From Massospora cicadina (lineage: Eukaryota; Entomophthoromycota; Entomophthoromycetes; Entomophthorales; Entomophthoraceae), in contig JAKSZP010002659.1 of assembly GCA_022478985.1 (NCBI GenBank), positions 186,001-250,000 of the forward strand: 64,000 nt of DNA, written 5' to 3'. Each line of letters starts with the position of its first letter. Within the stretch, counting starts at the first letter, position 1. Made by a program: the position numbers and the translations under genes. A model generated the notes under the pieces. The model ran no database searches. It was not told where the DNA came from and saw only the letters and a list, made by a program, of their open reading frames with translations. This document shows, piece by piece, positions 44,580-55,755 of this stretch.

Positions 44580-45830
44580 AGTGAGGGTCAGATAAGTTAT
44601 TCTGAGTTAGAGGTCAGAGGTCCAGAGTGAGGGTGGTGCTTCATTAGAAACTAAGCATGCACTTTATTGATAAGATGAACTTTAGTAGGATTCTTCAGAG
44701 TGTAGGCATCTGTAAATGTCTTCTCTATGATCTCAAAGTGTCCTTTCCAAATATGCACTAATTTACTAGTTCATTCAAAACCATGGCTGTTGTAGTACTG
44801 GACCAATTCCCCTACACCAAAAGTGGGTAAGCCCAGTGGTCCTCATTATCATGTGCTCTAGCCTTGACCTTCTGAGCCTGAGCTCTTGAGTAAGCAGAAC
44901 TTTGTAGCTAAATCAAAGTTTTCATGAGCTTATCAAGGTATCTAATAGGACCCATATTCTCTTCTGCAACACAATAATATAAACGTGGGGGCAACACAGG
45001 CTGCTTTCCATGTAGTAAAGTAACTGGGGATTGACCTGTGACCAAATGTATGCGATGTTGTAAGCAAATATGGTGTAAGGCAATAAAGGTTCCAATTGGA
45101 TGCTTTGCCTTTAACTAACTTAAATAGAATTCCCACAAGGGTTCCATTCACCCTTTCAATGGTGCCTTTAGTCTCCAAGTGATAGGGCGTAGATAGTGGC
45201 TCATGTATGCCCATAAGATCATTAAGTTTAGAAATCATTTAAGACGTAAAATTTGTCCCATTATCTGTCAACAGAAATTGAGGGCATCCGCGCCAATAAA
45301 TAACATCTTCAAGTATAAACGTATCCATAGTCATTGCCCCTAACTCCCTGACTACCTTGGACTCCACCCACTTGGTTAGGTGATCAATGGCCACAACTAT
45401 ATATTTTAAACTGACCAGGAGTATTGGTCAAGTGCCCCACAACGTCCATAAAGACCATGCGCCAGAAAAAATTGGGTTTTTCATTTGATAAGATGTGGCT
45501 TTTCAATGGGGAGCTTTAGCTTGGCATTCATGACAACATCTGAGCGCCTCATAAATAATAAGACATGGAATCCCAATAGTAACTGGATCATAGTTGGTCA
45601 GATGCTTTTTATATTTACCGTGGCTCATTGCCTTATGAGAAGCGATGATCAGATCCATCCGTTTGGTAGGTCTAGGGACCAAAAAGGGTTGTTCCTCAAT
45701 AAACTTATATAAACTTTTCCATCTTCTCCAAAAGTATTTTTTCTGATTTTTTCCAACATTCATTGAATTTGATAGGCTCATTGCCATGTTGCTGATTAAC
45801 CATTTTGGTAAATAATTCATCATCCTTATC
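44580..45830 (-). pseudogene. Integrase of element E
   Basis: The zinc-binding part is open at 45823-45503 (HKAMSHGKYKKHLTNYDPVT...CHECQAKAPH), with CHEC as its Cys pair. The core has MVFMDVVGHLTNTPG (first Asp), FLLTDNGTNFTS (second Asp, about 45260) and YHLETKGTIERVNGTLVGIL (Glu, about 45150), so the triad residues are all present. The C-terminal domain ends in VQYYNSHGFE and IWKGHFEIIEKTFTDAY (about 44800-44700). Stops and shifts between these blocks prevent a continuous product. Confidence 0.87.
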
Positions 45831-45859
45831 AGCCAGTAAGGCTACAGTAGGCAACCTAG

Positions 45860-46270
45860 ATAATCCATCCGCGTTTTGATGCTTAACGCTGGGTCAGTGT
45901 TAATGCTTTAAAAATATACACTTGTAATTTTAAGGCCTGGTGGGACAACCATCCTTTGGGCTCCTTTAGGTTATGCAAGCAGGTCAAAGAAGCATGGTCT
46001 TTTACCACGGTGAAATTCACACCGTGGATATAAACCTAAAATTGTTTGCAAGCTTAGGAGACAACTAGATAATCTTTCAAGTAATGGTATAATTCTGTTT
46101 GTGGATATCCATTGTACTACTACAGTAAGCGACGGGGTGCTCTTCCCCTCATTATTGAGCTGAGATAACACCGCCCCTATGGTGGGGAGTGATGCATCCA
46201 TCATATAATAAATGGTTTATCAAAGCCAAATACAGTATAATTGGTGCTTGGGTTAGTCAAAGCTGTAAAT
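45860..46270 (-). pseudogene. RNase H of element E
   Basis: 46204-45971 starts MMDASLPTIGAVLSQLNNEG (catalytic Asp kept). The C-terminal part (46020-45850) is degenerate, with an HQNADGLSRLP-like segment near 45860. Confidence 0.8.
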
Positions 46271-46429
46271 GATAAAAAGGCAAGTTGACAGTCTTCCGTC
46301 TATTAAAACGGAACCCCAGTCTTAAGAAGATGAATTAATGGTTCACCTATTTTACTAAAGTTTTTCATGAACTGTAAATAATAGCTGATTATCCCTAAAA
46401 TACCTAAATATCACACTTGCTACTTGGGA

Positions 46430-47170
46430 GTAACATTTTTTCAATAGCCTCAACCTTAGCAGGATGGGGCCATAAGCCTTGTTTGTCAATGACAAACCCC
46501 AGATACTCAAGTTGTTCACGTAAGAACTTGAACTTTATGAGTTTGAAAACAAATTGGCTTAAGCCAACCGGCGGAAAAGTTCCTCTAGATGCTGCAAATG
46601 GTCTAAAAACGTTCTGGAAAAAACATTTATATCATCTAGATAAACTAACACACAGGAGATTTTTAAATCCCCTAATATGCTATCCATAGTGCTTTGGAAT
46701 GTTGCAGGGACATTACACAGACCTTGTGGCATCCTAGTGGGTTGGTATAGACCCTGGGCGGTGATCATAGCACATGTCTCCTGTTCCTCCTTTGGCAACT
46801 CATCTTCTATATCTGGAGATTAAATCCATAGCAGAAAATTACTGTGCGTCGCCCATGCGGTCTAGTGCATCATCTATATGAGGATAGGAGGTAGGAATCT
46901 TTATTAATAATATTGTTGAGTTTTTGGTAATCTATTACAACTCATTTTGACCCATCTTTCTTCTTAAAAACTAAAACTGGGGCAGCACAAATACTCCTGG
47001 AGAGTACTTGCATCCCCTGCTGCATAAGTTCGTTGATTTCTTGGTTAACGATTATTTGCCACCCATAAATGCCAAATAAGATGAAGGCAAATTGGTGGAT
47101 GATTATTGGTGTCAATCTGGTACAACACATTGTGTGCGCACCCCAAATAATAGTCATCTTTTGCAAAAAA
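46430..47170 (-). pseudogene. Reverse transcriptase of element E
   Basis: 47166-46942 carries the fingers (EINELMQQGMQVLSRSICAA, PVLVFKKKDGSK). 46798-46559 is open through the palm: MITAQGLYQPTRMPQGLCNV, LKISCVLVYLDDINVFSRTF, HLQHLEELFRRLA. The YxDD box is intact. The thumb and connection follow with stops (to about 46430). Confidence 0.9.
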
Positions 47171-47299
47171 TAATACTAACTTGTCAAATAAGGCAATGAC
47201 TGATACTTTTCATCCTCTGTTAACCCTGAAAGCCATTCTTGGGGAATCAGCGACCGTGCTGATTGACACTCATTGTCCTCAAGCTTAAGTTCCTCCTAA

Positions 47300-47640
47300 T
47301 TAAAAACTCGTGGATATTTAAAACCTTCTCAACAGGTGGAATATGAACAAAAGCGACTACCTGATGTCATTTAACTTTTACAGAATAGTGATACAGGTTA
47401 TTTAAAAGGACCTGAATTTTGCCATGCTCTGGTAGAATAATTTGGGCACAGTGACCGGTTCTAACTTGGATCAATTAAATGGGGTGACTATCTCACCATA
47501 TAATCCCTGGGGATGGTTAAGGTAATTCTTAAAACCATTAGAACTTGATGACCCACCGGAATGGTTAGGGTACAAATAGCACATATGGTAATAACCTTTG
47601 TTTCTATAATATGAATTGGTAACTTCTGGGTATGGCCATA
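47300..47640 (-). pseudogene. dUTPase-like domain of element E
   Basis: The minus strand reads CTLTIPVGHQVLMVLRITLT, IPRDYMVR, then in a shifted frame CAQIILPEHGKIQVLLNNLY, HYSVKVK, a stop, and HQVVAFVHI. IP-x-G-(H/Q)-x-V and ITLTIPRDY follow the dUTPase N-terminal pattern, EHGKIQVLLNN the motif-3 strand and HQVVAF the motif-4 region. EHGK lies at 47418-47429. The catalytic Asp of motif 3 is absent. It lies between protease and RT. Confidence 0.62.
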
Positions 47641-47662
47641 TAGCCGCTGATAATAAATTATA

Positions 47663-48130
47663 CTATACCATTCTTGTACATGTGCTAACAAACCTTTGTT
47701 TTGGGGTCATTGAGGATTCATCCTTTTGGTTATAAGATAGTGACAGAGTTTGTCCCAATAGGTCCAACATATTTTCCTCAAAGTTGGCTTTAATTTCATA
47801 TTTCTTCAAAAAAAGAGGTCTTAATAAAAAATCATTATTCTGATTAGGGAATACAATGGCTGGAGCGGAAGTTATTAAGTATACAGAACACAGCGGTAAC
47901 ATGCTGTACACTCCTTCTGAAGTTGTAGTTTGGGGGCCAGCGTTACCATAGATTTTGTGATGATCTTTGTCCGGAGCAAGCCCCACTTTCTTCACCAGGT
48001 GAGTGGACACAATACTAATTGGTGCCCCATTGTCCACAATAGCTCGAACTTTGAGCTTATTTACAGTTATATCAATATACATACACTTAGAAAAATAAGT
48101 ATCAGTAAGATTTATTGCAAGGACATCCAC
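47663..48130 (-). pseudogene. Aspartic protease of element E
   Basis: Open for 155 codons and the most complete protease of this lineage here: YFSKCMYIDITVNKLKVRAI, VDNGAPISIVSTHLVKKVGL, EGVYSMLPLCSVYL, NNDFLLRPLFLKKYEIKANF. The triad is D-N-G, as in B. Since no stop interrupts the domain, either D-N-G is a single recent change or a shared variant of the lineage; retropepsins normally need D-T-G or D-S-G. Confidence 0.88.
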
Positions 48131-48149
48131 TTTGTCCGCTTGACCTTAA

Positions 48150-50095
48150 AAATGATGTTGTTCTTCACATAATTGAGGACTATACTCTTTCAAGTCTTAA
48201 TATGTACATCCACTTGGACCCTGATCAAGTTGAGAGTTTCATTAAAAAGAGTTGGAAATCCAATTGGGTTCAAGTGTTGGACATTTTAAATTGATACTAC
48301 TTCTTCTGCCAGCTTGGTGGCACATTTTTTTGTGAGTGGGTGGACACCACTAAGCTATTATTTGTTGATACTGTAACAGTTGAACGCGGCCCAGTGTAAT
48401 CACTCATACATCTCACCAGAGGCTGTTTCAGCGATTTAATCTTACCTGGTACTTTGATAGAGGGGAAAAAGTAGAAAATCCTAATTCTACTCCACCCTGT
48501 CTTTTTCCACTTTGTCATCATTCACAGGTGCACAGCATGAACCTTGGGTTTAGCAATTAACTTAGGACAAAAGTTGGCATTATGGACTAAATATTTTGAA
48601 GTAAATACAGATAATTTGACTAATGTCATAAATATCCTCACAAGGGCCATACAGTGGAGGTAAATATTTTTTGGGTAAATATGCAAATTCCATGGTTTGT
48701 GAGGGTCTTGATAACTCTTGTTGGGTGCCCTAAAAGTGACAGTGCACCGCCAGAGATAATTCACCATATGGGTGATATCGTTCTTAATTTAAATCAGGAA
48801 CCATTACCTGATACAATTCTTAGTAAGGCTCATAGTCATGGCGTAGAGAGATTCATGCATCAAAACCATTGATCACGTTAGCCTCTTCTAGCATCTGTGC
48901 TTCCAAATAATAGTGCTCTGCAAAATTTCAAAGTTTCAATTTATTTCAAAAATATGTCAAGGAACTCAGTCTTATGGGTGGTAATCTGTTCCGCCCCATT
49001 GAACTCCTTAGTGAGAAGGTCCCTGGCGTTGTGGTATATAACGCCAATCTTTTGTAATTTAGGCATCACCAACTCTTGGTTTTCAGTGTCCAGAGAGTTC
49101 ATTACAATCACTAACTTAGCATTCTCAGGTGCCCCAGTTAATATAATCTCAAAGAGACTAATAAAATTGTGTATATTGGCCTTCTTATCAAACTTTGGTA
49201 AATTGATAGGGTTTACATGAATGGAAGGTTCATGATGGTAGGGCTGAAGGTCCTGGGTTGCTCATAAATGACTTCCTAAGTGTGTGGAGACAAGACGTAG
49301 GTATAAATTGGCCTTGAACCGCTGGAGTGGCACAAGTAGAAGCACTTACAGGATCTGGCATAGGATTTTAAGCGGAGTTGTGAGCAGGTTGAACTGGAGG
49401 TTCACAATCATTGGGTCAGATTGCTCAGGGGGAGGAGTCACCAGCATATCCAGATGAGCCAACGCCCCAACGCCTAGAGCTGAGGTAAAGACCATAGGCA
49501 CTTCCTGAGTTCCCCACGCCTCATTGATTTAAATATTTTCTTCCACCAGAAAATGTTTGGGTTCATTATTGATAGTATTAGTGGCTTGGGAGGCCAAAAT
49601 GACTATTAAAATAGTTCCACATAGTATCAACATGGCGGCGTTCTGCCTGTAACAAAATTTCAATATTTTAAATTTTTTGAATAGCGGCCAAAAACTTTCT
49701 TTCAGGTTGATATTCTAATTCAGTAGGGACCTGCCCTTCTGGCTCTGGGTTTTTACTTCAAGTTGTTACGACTTTATAATTTTTGTACAAATCTATATTG
49801 AAGTGAACAGCTCTGGTCATATTGGCATCCAAACTTTTGAGGCGGCATTGAAAAATAAGTAATTCAAGATAACTCTTTCACTTGGAATTCATGGCCAAGT
49901 ATAATATCTGAAAGTTAACCAATGTGGACATTAAAAGCTGCTCTTGCTTGTAAAATTCATTGGACTGGTTCTGGTGGGCCGCTTTGGTGACCTCTTCACT
50001 TTCAACCATTTGTTGTACTTTTAAATGGAGGGAAACCTTCAACGGAGTCCACTAGATCCATACTTAATTAAATCAAACTACAAGGAATTAATGTG
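48150..50095 (-). pseudogene. gag of element E (degenerate)
   Basis: The clearest block is 48767-48522: MVNYLWRCTVTFRAPNKSYQ, shared with D. It ends KYLVHNANFCPKLIAKPKVH, which resembles the second half of a zinc knuckle (H...C) with the first Cys pair lost. Upstream sequence to the PBS is gag by position, with a Pro/Ser/Thr-rich segment near 49300-49500 and no other motif. Confidence 0.7.
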
Positions 50096-50099
50096 AGAT

Positions 50100-50115
50100 C
50101 CTGTAGTGAGCACCA
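50100..50115 (-). other. Primer-binding site of element E
   Basis: Plus strand cctgtagtgagcacca; on the minus strand tggtgctcactacagg, matching the lineage PBS. Three bases separate it from the LTR. Confidence 0.88.
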
Positions 50116-50118
50116 CAA

Positions 50119-50939
50119 TGTTTAAATCAGTGCTTAGGCATCAAATTTTGAAGGCACATGTTATCATACTTAAAATAATAAGTTACTGTTTGAGGATAGT
50201 AACCTTATCAAACTTGTAAGAAAACACGTTCTAGAAAGAGGTGTATTTTATTAGAAAATAAACAAAGGCACAATGTAGTATTGTGTACTGACAAAGGCTC
50301 AACAACTTGTTATCTTTTCTGTCCTTCATGCTAGGTTCTCTCCAGCAACGTAGGAAAAAAGGTCCCCATACCATAGAATTCAGCCCAGATATGACCCTTC
50401 TGCTAGCGTTCATATTGGTGCATTTTATGTATACTAAGCAGCACTCAAAAGTGGTATATTAACGAACTAATAATCTAAATTAGGCTAATTGATCAAATCA
50501 CTAGGGATTGGCAGATTCTATTGTAGTCATGATTAACCAATTGCATTTGAGGTTCTGGAATTTGGGCCCAAATCAAAAAGATAAATCCTAGTACCAAATA
50601 TCTTATGCTGGAGTGGAGGATAAAGTAGAGATTAAAGATATAGATAGATCAGAGCAGATATAAATGCTGAGTCCAAAAGTTCAAGCAACTATTAGATTGA
50701 TGTAGTAGAATCTGCAATGACAGGGTTATGGGATTTGATCTGCTGTATCTTTAAATCTATGGCGCCAAGACAAAAACACCAAAAGTGATTTATTACAGCT
50801 TTGTCCACTCCCTATTAAGTCAAGAGCTAAGTGCTCGAGACTCCTTACACCATCAAATCCTATCTCTTTTTATTAGTTAGATATATAATTATTAAATTAT
50901 TATTTTAATAAATGATGGTTGGCAAAACCACTTGCAACA
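50119..50939 (-). repeat. 5' LTR of element E (821 bp)
   Basis: Minus-strand start TGTTGCAAGTGGTTTTGCC and end CTGATTTAAACA. Partner of 43736-44541. Confidence 0.95.
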
Positions 50940-51092
50940 CTTTAAAAAGCCATACGCTTACTTGGTGCACATCAAAAAAGCATTAAATAATTGCTTTTCT
51001 TTGTGTTGTCTGACCTACTATCCTTGTCATTTTAAAAAACTATCTAACTCCCACTCATTTTTGAGCTTAAATGTTTGATCAAGTGGAGAAAA
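50940..51092 (+). pseudogene. dUTPase-like domain of element D, last part, and polypurine run
   Basis: Continues the frame of 43735: KSHTLTWCTSKKH, stop, IIAFLCVV (about 50944-51010). This matches the motif-4 region of B (RIEKNQDIAFLYLI) and E (KVK-HQVVAFVHI). About 60 bp of non-coding sequence and the purine run aagtggagaaaa (51081-51092) follow before the 3' LTR. Confidence 0.58.
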
Positions 51093-51789
51093 TGTTGCAA
51101 TTTTGTCTGACCATTCATTCCATCCTATATCATATTATTTCACTTAAGTTTTTACTTTTAGACAAAGGGTTTGTTACCTCAGTCCTTGACACCAATGTCA
51201 ATCTGGTAATTAGTTTACAATGGATTGCCTTAACGCTGATGTCAATATTTCAGATTAAGTTATGTCAGGATTATCTTACCCTGTGCCCACGTTTCTATAT
51301 GTAGCTATAAATCAATAGGAACAATACTATTGTTTTTCTCTATGCCATGACAAGGATATCTACCAAGGTTCTAATCTTACAAACCCACTGACAATACCCC
51401 CTGAATCACTAATTATTAATTTATGGGTTTACGGCGTCATAAATTAGAAGCTCTTTTTATTATTATGTCTTCTCCTTGTCCCCAAGCCAGCTTAAAAACA
51501 ATCGCTGAGGGTTTTATTATTCCCACAATTCTGGGCTAATGGTTTTTACCATTTCACAGAATAATTATGTATTGACCAGTATTCTCCATTATAGTATATG
51601 GTGATGGGAGTTGCAATGATGAGGTGATTTTTCTTTCACCTAGCTGATTACAGCTGCCTATTTACCTTTTGCAATATTTTGTTATCCTCCTTTTTAGTGT
51701 TACTGTCTTCATACAGTTCCCTTTGTTTTATTGAAAAAAGTAACTAACCTGTGCAGTTGTATTTTGACGCCCAAGCGACATTTATAATA
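51093..51789 (+). repeat. 3' LTR of element D (697 bp)
   Basis: Starts TGTTGCAATTTTGTCTGACC and ends TTTATAATA, a decayed form of GGTTACAACA. It is followed by gaggg, identical to the 5 bp before the 5' LTR. Confidence 0.94.
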
Positions 51790-51794
51790 GAGGG

Positions 51795-53950
51795 TGCCCT
51801 CATAGGTATAGGGCTCATGGCGTGAAAAGCATCCATAACTGCAACAGGGATTGTAATTTTCACTACTTAAAAAAGAGCGACTGAGGTTAGGTCCTGCACC
51901 ATGACCCACTGTGTAAGTTGTGTGGCTATCACAGATTCCACATGTGAGTGTTTTTTTGCCTGGTTTGGGCCCTTAGTGGTGGCAGAGATTAGCTGCCTAT
52001 CTATGGTACTTTCAGTTAGGTGGCTGATGACGCTGCACCACAAGAAATGAGAGGGGCGCCTGATCTGGGTCTATAAAGAAGATCTCAGGGCATGTCCTAA
52101 CAAACACCACATGGGTATGTCCTTGATACTGTGGGCTACAGTGGGGGTGATAATGAATGATGCCCTGGCAATTTGAGCTCTTTGGTTAGGTGTGTAGTAA
52201 GAGGAGGTGCTAAGGTCTATGGATAGCACAGATCTAAACTCCATTAAACTGCGATGAAGTGTCAACCTCAGGGACTATGAATCCACAGTGTTTAGCCAGT
52301 TGGAAAAGGAGAGCCCCAATATCTTTTTAAGGTTTGAGCAGGTGTGGGAGACATGAATAGTGTTTCATGGGGTGTCAATCTTGATGGTGGCGGCGTGGTC
52401 TGCCTTAGCACCATTTGTGAAGACCATATCAATATAGTGGGTTTTTACCGCTTCATAAGTTTGGGTGTTACGGGAAACCCTTTGCAACTTCCATATGTAT
52501 GTTAAGAAATCTTCAGAGTATTATTTTACATGATTGTGGACATAATACAAGCGAAATTATCAGTGAGGGTTAGATGGGGTAGGGCTTTTTGTGACCCAGT
52601 TTTGGACCATTTCTTTTTGACCTCAGAAATAAACGCAGCTATATGTATGTTAGCTCTAGGAGGGGTGGGAGCTAGTGGCTTCTGCCTTGCACCAGGACCC
52701 CTTTTTCATGTTTTTGCTTGCCCTGAGAAGTGATTGCAGGTGCAGCTCAGGGGGTGATTAGTAAAGTTTAAATGGTTCCCCTTTTGCTGGTGTGCTTCAG
52801 CAGTTTCTGGTGCTTCCAGATGCTGGGGTAGTTGGTTGGGAATCCCTAGACTCAGCTCGCTGACCTTAGATCGCTTAACATGGTAGGCCAACTTGCTGCT
52901 AAGAGGGTCTACTCTGAGAAGATTAGGCACCAGACAACCTTTTCTAAGATCACAATAATCCTTGTAGAAAAAATTCTCCTTTGATGCTACCCCTTGTAGC
53001 ATCAATTACTTTGGTAAACTCTTTGCGCCCATGGCAAAGCTCTTGTAGACATCCTTAGACTTGTTTGTAGTAAGTTGTCCCTCAGGTCTCAATGAAAGCC
53101 AATACAACCTCTCCATTGCAAGCTTAGCTCTAAGGTATCCGTGATAGAGAGTGCCTTCATCCAAACAGAGGCAATTTCAGACTGGTTATTGTATTCTGTA
53201 TATTTCGTTAATCCCAGACTGGCTACTGGCGGTTAAACTATTAAAACAACTAAAAGTGCAAGTAAAAGGACAAACTTGAGATTATGTCATAAGGTTTTTT
53301 ATTAAGATGTAATTGAATTTTTTTATGCTTCAAGGGATGATCAAGATACTAAAGAGAGTGATATATTGAAAGATAATTGGGAATCTGGGGTCTATTATGA
53401 GAATTTTAAGAATTCCTAGTCAGACGTCTTCTGATTGCTGCTTTAGTCACTTCATCCATTTGGGCTAATTCTTGTAGCAGTGAGCTCCGTCTTGAGGTGG
53501 TCATCCCTGAACCTGGATGTTCAGGGGCCTATGTACTAGTCCCTGCTTCTGGGTTTTGGGCCATTGTAACTTCTACTGATATTGTTTAATTACCATATTT
53601 GGTAATATCCTTCTAAACTTCTGGTTTGAGTGATGGCATTCTTAAAATAAACCCTGCATCAGATTTTTTTTGTGACTCATGAAATTGGCTGATTACTAGA
53701 TTTACTAATATTCACTCTCAAACTGTGGATGCTCTTGTCAGCGTAATTCAGTCTGCTCATTGTTGCGTCATCAGTGGAGAAGAATTTATTTTGGCCACCT
53801 GAAGGTATATAAGGGGGTCAGTTTTCATACTGAACTTTGGCAGCGTCTTCATATTCATAAATGAAATCTTCTAATTTGTGAGAATAAAAATTAATTTGCA
53901 TGACATCATCCTAATAATATTGGGAACCTTTTTGCTTGTCAGCATCTATA
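51795..53950 (-). pseudogene. Unrecognised minus-strand coding relic right of D
   Basis: Minus-strand open stretches: 53005-52706 (MMLQGVASKENFFYKDYCDL...), 52265-52071 (MTLHRSLMEFRSVLSIDLST...), 51909-51709, and one starting near 53567 (MAQNPEAGTST, stop, APEHPGSG). The last block before D joins 33764-34146 in frame. It may be the gag region of relic G, or sequence downstream of the K integrase. No family was recognised and no LTR boundary was found. Confidence 0.4.
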
Positions 53951-54332
53951 AAAGGGCCTCAATCGCCCCCATCCACAGTGGGTTGGTCGCCTGTACCATC
54001 ACTAGTTGGGATTGAATTCCAGTCATTACACTTAAGTTGAGGAATGATTTTATGCACCGTTTGCGGCCTCATCTGTGACACTTCCCCTACCAAGATGAAA
54101 CCTGTGGAACGATCTGAGGTGCTGGGCGTGTACTCTATTAAATATAACGTTAGTATCATTGTCCCAGATTTAGTATTCCACTCCTCTTTATTAAAAAAAG
54201 TAGCAGGCCAATCCAAATGGCCTGTAACTTCTCAGGTTTTGTTCCCTGCATTGGTAAAACAAAACCTTGTCTCCAAGGATGAACTCCTGTAGCCTAGTTC
54301 ATCTCTGACTTCCAAATTAGCTCTGAGAATGG
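53951..54332 (-). pseudogene. Integrase C-terminal part of element K, left of J
   Basis: Minus-strand: GDKVLFYQCREQNLRSYRPF, then LACYFFNKEEWNTKSGTMIL, open in part at 54216-53959. It follows, across element J, the K integrase core at 61654-62361, and GDKV fits the integrase C-terminal barrel start. The J target duplication (aatgg and gatgg) marks the break. Confidence 0.6.
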
Positions 54333-55755
54333 TGTAAGTCCCAGGGAACGTCCCCTGGACGTTGATTGGGCCATTTTCCCATTCCAAAGAAAGAAGGTAC
54401 TGAAGAGGATGGCAGTACCTCTCATTACTCAGTGCAATCTCACCCATGTGGTAGATGAGCGCTGGGTAAAAGCTCTCCCGCTTTGGATCCCTCCCCCGGT
54501 ACCCACACTCACCTCAGCAGAACTGTTACAGGGAATTTGTGCCAAGATCGCCAAAATTAAATCGATTGAAACAAAAATTAAGTGGCAATCAGCCCAAAGT
54601 TCAGATTTCAAATGGTTGAAAAGGGATGAAGACTGATCTATCAGCTGGAATCACTGACGGTTTTGATTTGGCTAACACTATGATTGAAAAAATCACCTCC
54701 CTCCCAAAATTGTCAGGATCATCCCTGATGGGCAGGTAACAGCATTGGGGAACCATTGACAAGGGTTTGAAGCTCCCTGCTGGTAAATTGGGCGTTGCAC
54801 CCAATGCAACGCTTCTGACCAAACAAATAGCCCAGCGACTGGGCATGGGTGGATTGGGCATCCTGAACCTGTTTCCAACCAAATGGGCCCACCCCTATGT
54901 GGGGTGGCCTTGGGGATTCCCACTGCTTGTCGGGCCAAATGCAGTTGTGCCAACTGTCAGAAATGTAGCCAAGCCTAGGTTCAGAAATTTGAGGTCAAAC
55001 TGACAGTGACTTGGCCTGCCAACAAATTCTTTGATGTTGGTTCCCAGTGAACTTATCCACTCCATTCCTAAATAAATTGCCAGTTAGGTCAAAATTGAGG
55101 GTCCTGATCCTGGCTTGTCCCTGCATCAATTGACCACTATTTAATCAGTTGCAATGCACTGAGAAAATTGTTGGTCAATTTTCTTCCTTTTCCTTTGCAA
55201 TAAAATTTTGCCTCCAAAACCAATCAATTTTTATCTAGTTAATTTACTTCTGGCAGCATCCCCAATGGCTTTCCCTGGTGGCCTGTCAGTCCGTACACCA
55301 GATGGGCTCTACCAGTACTCATGGTCACTATGGCCCCATCGTCATAGATTGGATTTAGCAAGGTAGATATTTCTGGCAATTTAATCCTGTTGTTATGAAC
55401 TTTTGACAACAGTATACTGGGATCTTGTGGCCCTATGTCCACCATCTTCAAGCAAGGATCCGCCCCCTTGTCTCCCCAGTCAAACCAGCCCCATATACTG
55501 GTGAACTCATTGAAACTATTTCTGTGGCCCCGCCCCCTTCAGTAAGACCTCCAGGGTCTGGGGCAGGTTCAATTTGGTTTGTTCTCAGGATTATATTCAC
55601 TGTTGTCCTACACCAACAATTTGTCATTTCCCAATGTCCAGCTCCATACAACGTCATTCATTTGGCAATGCCTCTGGCATTATGGCTTGCTTTTTGGGTG
55701 CTTATGCATCCCAACTGGCAGGCTGGTCTAAACTTCTTCTACCATTTCCATGACA
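54333..55755 (+). repeat. 5' LTR of element J (1423 bp)
   Basis: Aligned with the 3' LTR throughout. In the first 200 aligned bases I count about 17 transitions and 7 transversions by eye. It contains pieces of an open frame (54409-54636; 54767-55003), homologous to the longer one in the 3' LTR, and the beginning of the 55425-55874 frame. Confidence 0.94.

Larger units (their letters stand above)
43736..50939 (-). mobile_element. Element E: Ty3/gypsy element nested in D
   Basis: On the minus strand: 5' LTR 50939-50119, PBS, gag, protease, dUTPase-like domain, RT, RNase H, integrase, polypurine tract and 3' LTR 44541-43736 (821 and 806 bp). Flanks are ctttg (43731-43735) and cttta (50940-50944), a 4 of 5 target duplication. 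It interrupts the D dUTPase-like domain. Its LTR start TGTTGCAAG, PBS and polypurine context agree with D and H, which makes it the best candidate in the window for the autonomous partner type. Confidence 0.94.
34147..51789 (+). mobile_element. Element D: gag-protease-dUTPase LTR element without RT or integrase
   Basis: LTRs are 34147-34853 and 51093-51789. The target duplication is perfect: gaggg at 34142-34146 and 51790-51794. Removing nested C (36303-42818) and E (43736-50939) leaves about 2.51 kb of internal sequence and a 3.9-kb element: PBS, gag, protease, dUTPase-like domain, a polypurine run (aagtggagaaaa) and the 3' LTR. The dUTPase-like reading frame continues across the E insertion and ends within about 100 bp of the 3' LTR. 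There is therefore no place for RT, RNase H or integrase. LTR start (TGTTGCAA), PBS and polypurine context match E. Confidence 0.85.
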
